Shown here in pieces: positions 26,264 to 46,749 of a stretch of DNA of 64,000 nt. The position numbers and the translations under genes are program-made. The stretch comes from Clavelina lepadiformis (taxonomy: Eukaryota > Chordata > Ascidiacea > Aplousobranchia > Clavelinidae), in NCBI RefSeq assembly GCF_947623445.1, contig NC_135242.1, forward strand, positions 17,608,001 to 17,672,000, given 5' to 3'. The notes under the pieces are model-generated. The model made no database searches. It was not told the DNA's origin and was given only the letters and a program-made list of their open reading frames with translations. The number at the start of each line of letters is the position of its first letter. Position 1 is the stretch's first letter.

Positions 26264-27873
26264 CTAGATTTCTGGGCATGAGGTCATCAGCCATGTGATT
26301 GTGTCTTTGTCCAGTGTTTTCAGACCACGCACACCATGTGGGGGCCGATGGATTGGGCAGTCATTGATGACGTGGTCTGCTGTCTGCTCTGTGGCACCAC
26401 ACTCGCATCCTGATGACGGAGCCAGTCCCCATTTGTGCATATCTGAGCGAAAACGTTCTACGCCGGTGCGCAGGCGGTTGAGCCTGACCCAAGCAGGTCT
26501 TGCGAGAGACATTCCCGATGGGTTTGGGTCGGCGTCGGGATGTCTTGATTTCAGTCGCTGCTTTCCAGATGGTGGTCGCTGGAGTGGGGTATGGAGAAGG
26601 TGTTCGGGGTCCAAAGCGCGGCGAGCGAGAGAAATCATGGCTCCTTTGCGGCGTAGCTCAGCAGGTTGGATGCCTGCAAGGATTGGTAAGTAGTCCGTTG
26701 GAGTGGGACGCAGGCAACCAGTCACAATACGCAGCGGTGTTGATGTGGCGGGTGTGAGAGCTACGACACCACACTGGTGCGCAGTACTCGGCGGTGGAGT
26801 GGACGAGTGCCAGAGTGGCCGTGCGAAGGGTTTTTGCGCCGGCCCCCCAGCCTGAACCCGCCAGCCGCCTTAGGAGTGCGACGTGCGCAGATAGTTTATT
26901 GCGCAGTGACTCCAAGTGTCGACGATACGTGAGTGCCCTGTCCAAGGTCACGCCGAGGTAGGTAGGCTCGGCGCTGTAGGGCAGGTGTTCCCCGTCAATA
27001 CTGATGCTTATCTCACGCTGTGCTTCCTTGTTGTTAAGGTGGAAAGCCGCCGACACTGTCTTTGCCTTGCTGAGCTGCAGCTTCCATTTCTGGAGATATG
27101 CAGTTAGTGTTTGCATGTCTTGGCTAAGATACCTCTCCATCGGCTGCCAGTCTCCGGCAGAATGCAGGAGTGCCAGGTCATCTGCATAGGCATACTTCCT
27201 GGAGGTGGTGGTGGGCAGGTCATAAGTGTATATGTTGAACAGGAGAGGAGCCAAGACGGAGCCCTGTGGGACGCCGTTTCTGAGTCGGCGTAGTTTACTT
27301 TGTGGGCCGCTGCCGGTGGTGAAGGTGAAACTACGGTTTTGTACGAGTTCCATGATCATGTGGACCATGTGCCTGTCAGGAAGTAGACGGAGTAGCTTGC
27401 AGGTAAGACCGTTGTGCCACACGGTGTCATAGGCAGCCAAGAGATCAACAAACACGGCGCCGGCCTTCTTCCTAGCTGAGAAGCTGTCCTCGATGTCTTG
27501 GGTCATAAGTGTGACCTGGTCTACGGTTGATCTTCCGTGTCGGAAGCCAGCTTGTTCCCGAGGGAGCTGTGGGTCTATTATCGGTTCGACACGGGCGAAG
27601 ATGAGTCTTTCGAGGATCTTGAAGGGGATGCAGATGGCATTAGGCGAGACAGGGCATTGTTGACGGGATCCACGTGACCTGCCAGTGAGATTGTTCAATG
27701 TATACCATGCTGTGCGGCTAGAGTGTGTGAAGTCAATTGAGTTGACAGCCTCTGTCCAGCGGTGCTTCCTCTTTTGATCAAGCCTTTCCAGTAAAACTGT
27801 GGCTGATGTGTTGGTGTCGTCACCCTGAGGGGCACCAAGAAAGTCACAGTAGAGACTTTGGCACTCCTTATCC
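26264..27873 (-). pseudogene. LINE reverse transcriptase and C-terminal part (broken)
   Basis: Resumes at DKECQSLYCDFL right after the insertion. Fingers and palm motifs: FRHGRSTVDQ, AVFVDLLAAYDTVWH (Asp), NGVPQGSVLAPLLFNIY and YAYADDLALL (YADD catalytic pair), then LQLSKAKT and YLGVTLD. Between GSRQQCPVSPNAI and FKILERLIF roughly 100 residues expected in this family, including the first RT motifs, are missing. Near 26660-26725 a frameshift leads to the tail with CECGATEQTADHVINDCPI, the CCHC-like end typical of jockey-type elements. Confidence 0.88.
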
Positions 27874-27879
27874 CAGTAT

Positions 27880-28168
27880 GGCGAAGGTAGCGCTTGTACG
27901 TTGCCGTTGCGATGCTGCGTTGTTACGATGCTGACTCCTTTGCTCAGAAGGTTGCTACTCAGTTGTTTGTTACCTTCGCTCATATATTAAAGGAAAAACA
28001 AGTACGACCTTCTTACTTCAAGTCTTTAATCGAACTGATGTCCTGCGCGCAGGCAGTGCAAAACGAAAAAGAGAACGGTAAACGAACTAACAGTGCTTAT
28101 AAACATGTGCTGGGAGCATCGTGAGAGCGCCATCCAGCGACAAACAAACAAAACACCCAACGGCTACA
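27880..28168 (-). mobile_element. Possible solo LTR inserted in the LINE
   Basis: This 289-bp block interrupts the LINE protein between IPCW and DKEC. Read on the minus strand it starts TGTAGCC and ends CGCCA (TG...CA). The flanks TGCTGG and TACTGG differ at one of six positions, a possible target duplication. A TATA-like TTTATAAGC lies near 28105, as expected of an LTR promoter. No LTR partner, primer site or coding region is present, so it would be a solo LTR or another short insertion. Confidence 0.5.
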
Positions 28169-28172
28169 CCAG

Positions 28173-29010
28173 CACGGTATGTAGATCTTCCGTCGGCCGC
28201 GGGGGATGGATTTTTTTGCCGCAGATGTTATTGCGTCGCAGAAATCCTGGTAGGCTTCGTCCACATGGATGGTGTGTGGGGGAGGTAGACGCTTAGTGGC
28301 TTTTTTTGTATGGAAGCCGTAGCGTTTCCAATTGGCCTTTCTGAAGTTCCAACGCTTAACCCGCTTGCTCGGGACAGGCAATGCGAGTTTGGGGGCGGTG
28401 ACAAGCGAGGGTCGATGTTGGGACCTAGGGAACTTCTCTAGCACGCGTCTGTGCGGGTGTCGACTCTCGGAGCCCATACTTGCGAATGCCAGGTCTGGGT
28501 TTGTACCAGTGTTCCAACGCCCGGAGAAGAAGCTAGCAGCACCCTTAGGATCGTGGAGTAGGGTGAGGTTGTTATTGGCTGCCCAGGCAGCCAGGCTTTC
28601 TCCGTCGTTGTTGGTTGTGTTGTAACCCCAGTCCGTGTGGTGGCTATTGAAGTCGCTGACGTAGAGGCTGGGGTGGGGGAACACTGGTATGGCTGATGGT
28701 GTAAGTCGCAAGGGTGGGGGCTTGTAGATATTGATGATCTTGTAGCCTGTTATGTCTACACAGAGCCACTCGAGTTCCGATTGGGCTGGGGATTGTTCTT
28801 CTAGGGTCCAGCTCAGTTGATCATGGACAAACGTGGCGAGGCCGTGTTTCCTGCTGAGGATTGCGCCTGCGAGTTTGAAGTTGGTTATTACCAACTTATC
28901 CATAGATGTGCAGTGGGTCTCTTGGAGGACGATGATGAGGGCTTGATGTTTGTTGGCCAGGTGTTCTATGACACTGATTTTGCTGGCGGTGATGCCCTCG
29001 GTGTTCAGCT
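28173..29010 (-). pseudogene. LINE endonuclease domain (broken ORF2 part)
   Basis: Minus-strand reading frame with apurinic-like endonuclease motifs: LIIVLQETHCT near the N-terminal end (Glu of the active site), then VTGYK/IINIYKPP-type core (YKIINIYKPPP), VSDFNSHHTDWGY (Asp/Asn of the site), TNPDLAFAS and FPRSQHRPSLV (SQH motif, where the usual form is SDH). It is cut at RKIYIPCW (near 28173), where the insertion 27880-28168 begins. The true N-terminus and any ORF1 are not visible. Confidence 0.85.
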
Positions 29011-29181
29011 ACAGGACGGTGGGTCTACGGTACTTTTCGACAGAAGAGCCCTCGCCACCCTGCAGTGAGCTCTGGTCTGGGTAATTGCTCGGTTTTGACA
29101 ATCTTCGCTTCGCATATCTTCTTGTTAGATATGGTACTGACGGAGGGGACCACGTGAAGGTGCTTGTCTCCCCCCCCCCCC

Positions 29182-39058
<9,877 letters not shown>

Positions 39059-39196
39059 ATTTTAAACCATACTAATCGCAAACCTGGCTTATACAGTAGT
39101 TATCATGCACACAACAAGACTCTACGCTACGGCCTACGCTTGTTCATGAATTTTTCGTGTGAAAGTTGCTTCTTAATACGCTGTAAATAGTGGATC

Positions 39197-39202
39197 AATA
39201 AA
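39197..39202 (+). terminator. Poly(A) signal of PCMTD
   Basis: AATAAA 139 bases after the stop codon, giving a short 3' UTR. The next gene on the other strand ends at 39847, so the two genes converge with about 650 bases between stop codons. Confidence 0.65.
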
Positions 39203-39846
39203 AACACATGACTGTGTTTGGAAGGTTTTTAGACACGGACCAAACATTTTTCTCCTGTGTTTTCTTTCCGAACGCAGTTACTTGTTTTACATGCTTCATA
39301 TCATGTCCAAATAATACTGTTGTTTCCTCTTAGAGAGGCTTTAAAATGGGATCTTCAATGGACGGTAGTTAAATGAATCCATACCAGCTTTGTAAATTTT
39401 GTATTGTTCTATTACGTTCTTTCCGCTTTATTTTATGCTCGTCCAGTTCTTCGTTTGTATGTACAGTTCGACCGGCTGACTTGCCCAACAAAAACAGGTG
39501 TAAAATTTCTAGATTCAGCTACAGTAAAAAGAAAATACATATTGTAATTGTTGCCCTCTATGATTTCAAATGCCTGGTGTTACAAAAACGTTTTTAACCT
39601 GGTAATAAAGATTCTTATGTATGATGCCACCTAATGTTATTCTCCTAATCAGAAGTAACCGGGCTGCCCGACCGTCGTCAACAAACCATAACATACAATG
39701 CACTAAATTTTCTTTTGCAATCACGACAGTAAAAAATGAGCTACAACAAACACATTAAAAGATAAAATATTAAAAACAATAAGTTTCATGAGTTCGCAGG
39801 TATAGAGAAAAAGTAAAAAAAAAACGGCAGGTAAACAATAAAATAT
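39203..39846. other. Convergent 3' intergenic space
   Basis: Between the PCMTD poly(A) signal and the RRM2 copy A stop codon. A minus-strand AATAAA at 39427-39432 is a possible poly(A) signal for RRM2 copy A. Otherwise nothing recognised. Confidence 0.45.
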
Positions 39847-42800
39847 TTAAAAATCAGCGTCTAGTGTAAACTTCATGTCTTCTGCCTTTGCCATGACGCC
39901 AGCTTTCTGATATTCACCAACTCGCTTTTCAAAGAAATTAGTCTTTCCTTCCAATGATATCAATTCCATGAAGTCAAAAGGATTTTCAGAGTTGAAGACC
40001 TTTATACAGACAAGTTTTAAAAATATCAGATTAATACTAAGTGAACGGTGTCCTGCAAATAGTAATCACAACATACACAATGTGTATTACACATATCCAC
40101 AACTAAAGTTACCTTTGAGCACCCTAATTCAACCAATAGACGATCGGCAACAAATTCAATGTACTGCTTCATCAGCTTGTTGTTCATTCCAATGAGTGCA
40201 ACTGGGAGAGCATCCGTCAGGAACTCCTGAACAAAGTAGAAATAGTGTTATAGTAAAATGAAATACTTAAAAGCATTATCTCATGATGAACAAGCATCCA
40301 ACAGCATGTCGCAGGATGTGTAAAGTATAATGTAATGCACAGAAGTAGCAAAATTGAAACGTTTTTTATGGAGCTCGGCTGGCAAAGCGGACTGATCATA
40401 AAAACAACAGACAAAACAAAAAATTAATCATTTATAACACAGTAATACCTGTTCGATTTTCACCGCATCCTTCACTATTTCTGCAACCCTTTCTTCACTT
40501 GGCTTGTTTACCAAGTGTTTAAACATGAGGCAAGCAAAATCACAGTGAAGACCCTGTATAAACAAAACAAAAATGACAGTAGTGAGAGTTGTGGAGATGA
40601 ATGCTTGGATCAGCAGCAATTTCTAAGGAGCAGGAGTCAAAGCTCTCTCAAAATTTAAGCGGAGAAAGTAGTGAAAGTAGTTTTCATAAAAGCTCCATCA
40701 ACAATGACTGAAGAAAACCACGATTCCTACATGGTCGTATATTTCATACCTTAAATATCTCATATGAACAGAATAAAGCTGGAGCACAGCGTTTGAAGGA
40801 ATTCTACAACTGGAGTGCTTATTTTTTACCATCAACTTTAAAGCTTGCCCGCTAAAATTGCACAGTCTGCATACTCTCATAGAAGATTTGCGAACTAGCA
40901 ATCTTTAGGTACTTAAGATTTCAACAACTGTATAGTAGTAGTGGTAGTACACCTGTATGACTGAATTTAGCAGATTAAATTATCCTTCAGACTCCTTGAA
41001 AATATAGTGCTCATTATTTCTATAAATTACCTCATCTCTACTGATGAGTTCATTAGAAAAGGTCAGCCCGGGCATGAGACCTCGTTTTTTCAACCAAAAG
41101 ATTGCTGCAAATGATCCACTGAAAAAGATGCCTTCCACAGAAGCGAATGCAATCACTCTTTCAGCAAAAGATGCATTCTTATCATTTATCCATCGAAGAG
41201 CCCAATCTGCCTTCTTCCTCACACAAGGCATAGTTTCAATAGCGTTGAAGAGATACTCTCTGCAGTAACAAAGAGAAATTGTACAGGCCAAAAAACTTAT
41301 AAAACCTTTGCTAATGCCACATTTAGGACTTAAAATAAAATATTCATACGTTATGTTAATGTATAAGCTATTCACGATTTGAACATTGCTTAATTGTCTA
41401 ATCTTGTTTGGTAAAGCTAAAAAAACAACCTTTCATTGCGATCACGAACGTAAGTGTTGATCAGCAACGAATACATTTCAGAATGAATGTTCTCAATGGC
41501 AATTTGAAATCCATAAAAGAATCTCGCTTCAGTAACCTGCACTTCTTGAGCAAAACGTTCCACCTAAAAAAAAACAAAAGGTTTAGTGAATAGCAATATA
41601 TCTTTGGTACTCTCAATATGCTATATTTAGTACCAGGTTTTCATTAACAATCCCATCTGAGGCGGCGAAAAATGCAAGAACATGCTTAACAAATGTTCGT
41701 TCATCAGGCTTGAGTGCATTCCAGTGCAATAAGTCCTTGCTAAGGTCAACCTGTTGGTAAATGTCGAAGGAAAATTACGTTGGAACTCACAGGTTTGTGA
41801 TTGCTATGTTGCTGACCTCTTCAACAGTCCAAAACGACGCCTCTGCCTTCTTGTACATTTGCCAAATGTCATGATATTGAATAGGAAAGATCACAAATCG
41901 CTGAGGATTTTCACGTAAAAGAGGTTCGACTTGAGTTGCAGTCTACAAAGTTAGCTGTAACTTCAGTTTATTGTTGCTGTAATGTGTGACCAAATGTGAA
42001 ATAATAACACAAGGCGGCCGCTTTTCTTGGCTTTCCATACTCATTGTTACTGCTAACCACTATTATATAGCAAAATTTAAGGAAATAAACTACAATGTAA
42101 TTGTAAATAACCAATTTTCGGGCCAAAAACAAGAGAGCTTTGCAATAAAAGTTTGTCACCGAGCCCATAAGTATATATTTACCTGGTTTGGCTTGTTTTC
42201 TTTAATTGTTTCGGTCTTGAAAGCTTTTCTCTCCATTGTCATTGGTGAAAGTGTGTTCTGCACTTCACCAAGTATCCGTTTGCTAGTTTTCTGAGCCAGC
42301 AGCTTCGTTTCCATCACACCAAACTAGTAAAAAAGAACATAAGTCTAGCCATAGATCAATGAATTACTAGAAGCAAATTCTCTTGTATACTTATCTCGTT
42401 ATTAGCTTGTATAATGTGAGTTATTTAAAAAATAGACTACGCGTAAATTTCATCTCTAACTAACAAATAGAACAGTGGTTTCCAAACGATGAGCCACAAG
42501 AGGGCGACGATTGGCAAGTGAGGTGGAGGAGTTTCAGAATAAACAATTTTTTTTTCTAAATTACAGAGCAGCTTTTCATCATGTATTATTTTATGCTTTA
42601 ATCTACCAATGCTGTCTCATTAATCTTTTTTATTCGTTCATTGTAGGCATAACGGCAATTCTGCTTCAGACAATTTGTTCTCTGCCGCATCACACACACT
42701 TTCTAGTAGGGCCAATTGTCATGCTACTTAAATACTATAATACTGGGTGGTAAGTTAACAAGGATTTCCAGACAGGGCTGGATTAAAGGGGGGGGGGGGT

Positions 42801-44723
42801 TGGGACCCCACCAATTTTTTTGACCAGTTACATTGTATCACAACTGAGCAAAACTAAACTGATGCAGGTCTATAATCAAGGTTGCCATCTGGACTCAAAA
42901 ATGAGAACGACTAGGAAACGAAAGAAGAAATCTATCTTAAACAGTGCACAACAGGAGGCAATCAATGTTCCTAAAAAAAACGAGACACTATTTGCATGTT
43001 CTTAATTTTGGTATTTCTTTGATATAAAATAGTATACTAAAGGTACCGAAATGCCCAAAATAGGAACCTCTGTCCTAAAGAGAAGGACATTTCTTAGGAA
43101 TAAGGATGGTATGGAAGCCCTGTCTATAATGCAAAAATAGATTTATCTATCAAATTTAAAGCAATTTAAGGCATTTTAAAGCAGTATTTGCAGATGCAGA
43201 GGACCAGGGCATTTCACCACGTAAATCCGGCACTGATTCCAGGGTCTAGTATACGAGTGCACAATCAGATAATATCACAATTTGAGTAGCTGGGGTCTAG
43301 TACACAAAGGCATCCTGTGATTATGCACTTGTACACTTACTTCTCAAATGGCAAATAGACCCTTTCCAAGTTATCACCACCGCAAGATTTTTTCGATCAG
43401 CTATACTTAACAATGGAAATTGTCCGACCCACTTTGATTATTTTTTAAATTACAAACATTCTGAACAATGGATTGTAAAGATTTCGCTCAGGTGAATTGC
43501 ATTTGAATACTTTTACGCCAGAGGTGGGCAAACTACAACCCGCGGGTCGCTTGCGGCCGAAAGCAATAATATAAACAATAATAATAACATTGCTTGAAAA
43601 ATTTAATTACTACAATGACTTAATTAAACTTTTTCTTCATATATTTCATCTTGATAAAGATAAATTATAGTCTTTTTATCGCATTGTAGTGGTTTGTTCC
43701 CTTCAGCCACATTGTGTTCTTTAGTGGTGTGCAGTTTTAGCAATATGTGTCATGTCATTTGTGTACTCAGCAATCTTGCATGGCTATTAATGTCAAAGTA
43801 GCCGATTAAAAAAAATGCAATTTATTCAAAGAAGAAATAAATAAAAACTTTTGATTGCTGGGGCATTAGCATCTTTTATGTAATATATAAAATCTCCATT
43901 TCTTATAAAAACAAATTTTGAAAATATGTTACCTAGATCTTATTTTACTGTGCTTTGAATCCTACGCACTGGGCTTGCCCGGTATGACGTCTAGATACGT
44001 GGTAAGCGAAGAATGCGACGTAAAATGCTTAAGAATTTGAGTGTAATTGGCGGCGCATTACACAGGCTAATTTTGTTTGGCATGTCAAGCAAAGCTTAAA
44101 ATAATCAACTCGAAATAACTGCAAACCGAATTATTACATTAAAACGTGCCGCAGACACCGCGTTTTACGTCGCATGCTACACTGTCCACGAAAAGTGCCT
44201 TCGTATCGAACTAGTCCAGTGCGTATGATTCAAACCACTGTAAAATAAGAACTAGGCAAAACATTTTCAAATATTTATCGCGTAAAGGAGTTCATATGCA
44301 ACTCACCTGAACGAAATCTTTACTATCCAATGGCCAGAACGCTTGTATGTTAAAAAAGGAACAAAGTGGGTCGACATTTTCTATTGTTAAGTACGTCTAT
44401 AGGCGATCGAAAAAATATTGCCACTCAAACAGTAACACAGAAAGGGTCTATTCTGTTAGTGCAGTACTGTTAGGGTATTGCTTAGGCTAGGCCTATCGAC
44501 ACCATAAAAACATAAACGGGTGGCCTGGTGGCAACAACAACATAACACTAGGACTAGCCTAATTTGTAAATACCCAAGGTTGGGTCTAAGTCTACCGTAA
44601 TAGGTTTGAAATTACATAACAATAGCATAATCAGCTTAAGTTTTATTAACTTACAGAGTTTTCATTAATCCGTGCTTTCTTCAGCATTCGGTTCAAATTT
44701 TCGTCTTTTCTTGGTGAATACAT
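39847..44723 (-). CDS. Ribonucleotide reductase small subunit, copy A
   Basis: Ten exons, minus order: 44723-44655, 44396-44307, 42323-42183, 41942-41817, 41750-41634, 41563-41430, 41259-41031, 40553-40449, 40226-40113, 39999-39847; 1,278 nt, 425 residues. The R2 subunit holds the diiron-tyrosyl radical that class I RNR needs to make deoxynucleotides. Ligands are visible: Asp in EEVDLSKD, Glu and His in IENIHSEMY (its Tyr is the radical site), Glu in [11 protein letters not shown], Glu and His in SRDEGLHCDF. The C-terminus FTLDADF is the peptide that docks on the large subunit. TSKRILGEV replaces the usual N-terminal linker. The first exon encodes [12 protein letters not shown]; exon 2 (30 residues, [13 protein letters not shown]...) has no counterpart in copy B and a weak acceptor, so it may be optional; skipping it keeps the frame. 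Confidence 0.93.
42473..42530. mobile_element. hAT end fragment
   Basis: CAGTGGTTTCCAAACGATGAG followed by GCCACAAGAGGGCGACG looks like one end of a hAT MITE (compare CAGTGGTTCCCAAAC ends elsewhere in the window). No opposite end identified. It lies in intron 2 of RRM2 copy A. Confidence 0.4.
42773..43235. mobile_element. hAT MITE in RRM2-A intron 2, 463 bp
   Basis: Left end CAGGGCTGGATTAAAG and inverted right end CAGTGCCGGATTTACG match at most positions and are of the CAGGGCCGGATTT hAT type. Flanks TTTCCAGA (42765-42772) and ATTCCAGG (43236-43243) agree at six of eight bases. It contains a G homopolymer (about 42788-42799) and no transposase. This type differs from the CAGGGGTSGGCAA type found at 33365 and 48310. 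Confidence 0.75.
43519..43560. mobile_element. hAT end fragment (CAGAGGTGGGCAAAC type)
   Basis: CAGAGGTGGGCAAACTACAA followed by CCCGCGGGTCGCTTGCGGCC is the same end type as the complete MITE at 48310. The opposite end was not found within the next kilobase, so the copy is truncated. Confidence 0.5.
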
Positions 44724-44913
44724 TATAGGCTAAGTCTTCTGCCCAGCACTTCACACTAAGTTGTAAATAACCTTCTGTAAAAGTTAACTTGATTTAATGT
44801 CAGCCGAGTTAGCAGGAACTTTTATGTCTGCCTTTCCAGAACCGTGTCTGTGCCTTCTACAGTCTACACAATCTGATTTTATTGACGTTATTGTGCGACC
44901 TCGAGGCTTAAAA

Positions 44914-44978
44914 TTTCCCGCGAGAAAAGAATCATTGTTAAATTTGCCGCGTCTCATGACCTAGATAAGTTGACCAAT
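44914..44978. promoter_or_regulatory. RRM2-A promoter: E2F-type sites and CCAAT box
   Basis: TTTCCCGC (44914-44921) and TTTGCCGC (44943-44950) both fit the E2F consensus TTTSSCGC; CCAAT lies at 44974-44978. They are 190-255 bases upstream of the start codon. The same block (GCGAGAAAA, TTGTTAAATTTGCCGCGT, CCAAT) recurs upstream of copy B with nearly the same spacing while surrounding sequence differs. E2F and NF-Y control of RRM2 in S phase is established in other animals; here it is inferred. Confidence 0.65.
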
Positions 44979-46561
44979 CCCGTCGCTTAGCGCACGGCGA
45001 AACTAATGGACCGTGTGAATGTTTGGGTAAACAATAGCACCAACTAATTTGCAAAAAGTTGACGTGGTTCGCGCGCTCATTTTCATTTAAGTTCTCAAAA
45101 GGCATCGCATCAACGTGGTGGAAAGTGTGGCTCTTATGTAAACCCTCATCTAAGCTGCTTATAACTTTTTTCAAGTCTTTGTTGCTTTTTTTTGAAAACA
45201 GCAACAGCCTAAAATGACTATCTAAATATGAAAATTTTCTGGGTCTCGCTGAAATTTTGTCACGGGCCATGCAGTTGGTTAATTGTTACAATCCACCCCT
45301 GCTCAAAAGCCTCCAAATTAATGTAAAACGTTACAAACCATTATTGTTACTGATAACAAATTAGAGGTTGTAGGAAGTTTTTCCAGCTTCAACAACATAT
45401 TATACTTATCGAAAAGTGATGGCGTTTGGCGTAACAGCAAATAATTATTTTGTAGAATTTTCGTTTCAATTGTTATCACTCATTCAAATTTGCTCAAAAG
45501 TCACTAACTTTTCAGACTAGGTCCGTAACCCGACACCTCGACACGGTTAATGTATTTTTAGAAAGTTTAGAGTGTTGGTGATTGACTATTATGTTGACTT
45601 GACGGAAATATTGGCAATTTGGCGGTTTTCCGCTCAAATTTGGCCTGCTGCAATTGCATTTTTCCCAGGTAGCGGGTGGGGTTTTCGGTGTACTTGTCAA
45701 CACTGTTTCAAAATTACGGGAGACTTAATAAACTATCCTAGGGCCTAGGGGGTCAGGTATGTCATGTTCTCCCAGAAAAAATTGAATTTACATGGTCTAA
45801 AATGCATAAAATTTTGCTTTTGTTACAAAAAAAAACTGCCTGAGATTTGTTTGTGCACTTCTTTTCTGTTTATGACTCCCTAAATTTTTCTCAATGGCCC
45901 CCACGATCTCACACGCTTCATTTCTTTGTTGCTGTCGAGCGCCTAATATTTCCGAGGTTTGGCTGCAGAGAACATAACTTGATAACATTTAAGACATAGA
46001 TGTCTTAAATCACGTGAGCATCAAGCTATATGAAAGCACAGTAATCTCAAAGCAGGAGGGGACGAATTTACACGGAGGTTCGATTTGCACAGCTTTCCCC
46101 TATTCTAAATACAGGTAATTAGCATGAACCGGTGAATAATTCCTCCCCTAAAACCGTGTGACCAGTTAACTTTATTGATCGTATGCAATGTTTGTTTTTT
46201 TTAGTGCGTATACAGAAATTGGGTGGTCCCGAGGCGACCGCCTCACCCAATAGCCACTACTGTTGTTTATATATTCTTTGATAAGAGCTTGAATTTAATT
46301 CTTCAGCCTTCCGATTTTTATGGATTTGGTCTTGGTCAAACGTTAATTTAAGACTACCGCGAAGTTACAGTCTCGTTGTAGTTAATAAACTATAGTCAAA
46401 GTAGAGTAATCAAACAAAATGTTCATGCTAATCAACATCCTAACTACAATACATAAAAAATCCCGGTTTTATCCTGTTACTCGTAAAACCATAAGAAATC
46501 TAACTAGCGGTGTTACACAAGTTTTTAGTATTGCGATTCGAGAATCACATGTTTCATAACT
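44979..46561. other. Intergenic between RRM2 copies
   Basis: No recognised gene. The 110-codon minus-strand ORF 44938-45270 overlaps the copy A promoter and resembles nothing; I treat it as chance. A possible distal promoter remains undefined. Confidence 0.45.
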
Positions 46562-46567
46562 TTTATT
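46562..46567 (-). terminator. Poly(A) signal of RRM2 copy B
   Basis: AATAAA on the minus strand about 185 bases downstream of the stop codon at 46750. Confidence 0.6.
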
Positions 46568-46749
46568 AAAGGCAGTAAAAACATAGGAAAAAATACATTA
46601 CAAGACATCATCTGGAACGAATGACACATTACACAAAATAATATAGCCTAGTAAAATCATTAGTTTAATGGGTTATGAAAAAATTAAAATACATTAATCT
46701 TGCGAGAAACTGTGTGACAAAAAAAACACATACAGATAAAATAAAATAT

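Larger units (their letters stand above)
26225..29170 (-). mobile_element. Broken jockey-like non-LTR retrotransposon
   Basis: GC-richer than its surroundings. The minus strand encodes, in order, an endonuclease part (about 29010-28173), a reverse transcriptase part (27873-26658) and a C-terminal Cys/His part (26725-26264). The 3' end on the minus strand runs into an ACGACGAAGAAGA-type tail near 26235, common in such elements; a C/G homopolymer at 29171-29181 lies at the other side. The coding parts carry a frameshift, an internal deletion and a 289-bp insertion, so this copy is dead. Confidence 0.88.

Noticed and set aside
26295..27432. Plus-strand ORFs across the GC-rich LINE
   Set aside because: They are antisense to the reverse transcriptase; the minus strand carries the conserved motifs.
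41044..41268. Plus-strand 74-codon ORF, repeated almost exactly at 47976-48200
   Set aside because: Its conservation comes from being antisense to the near-identical RRM2 exon in both copies.
44938..45270. 110-codon minus-strand ORF upstream of RRM2 copy A
   Set aside because: Overlaps the E2F/CCAAT block, no recognisable domain, and no equivalent before copy B.
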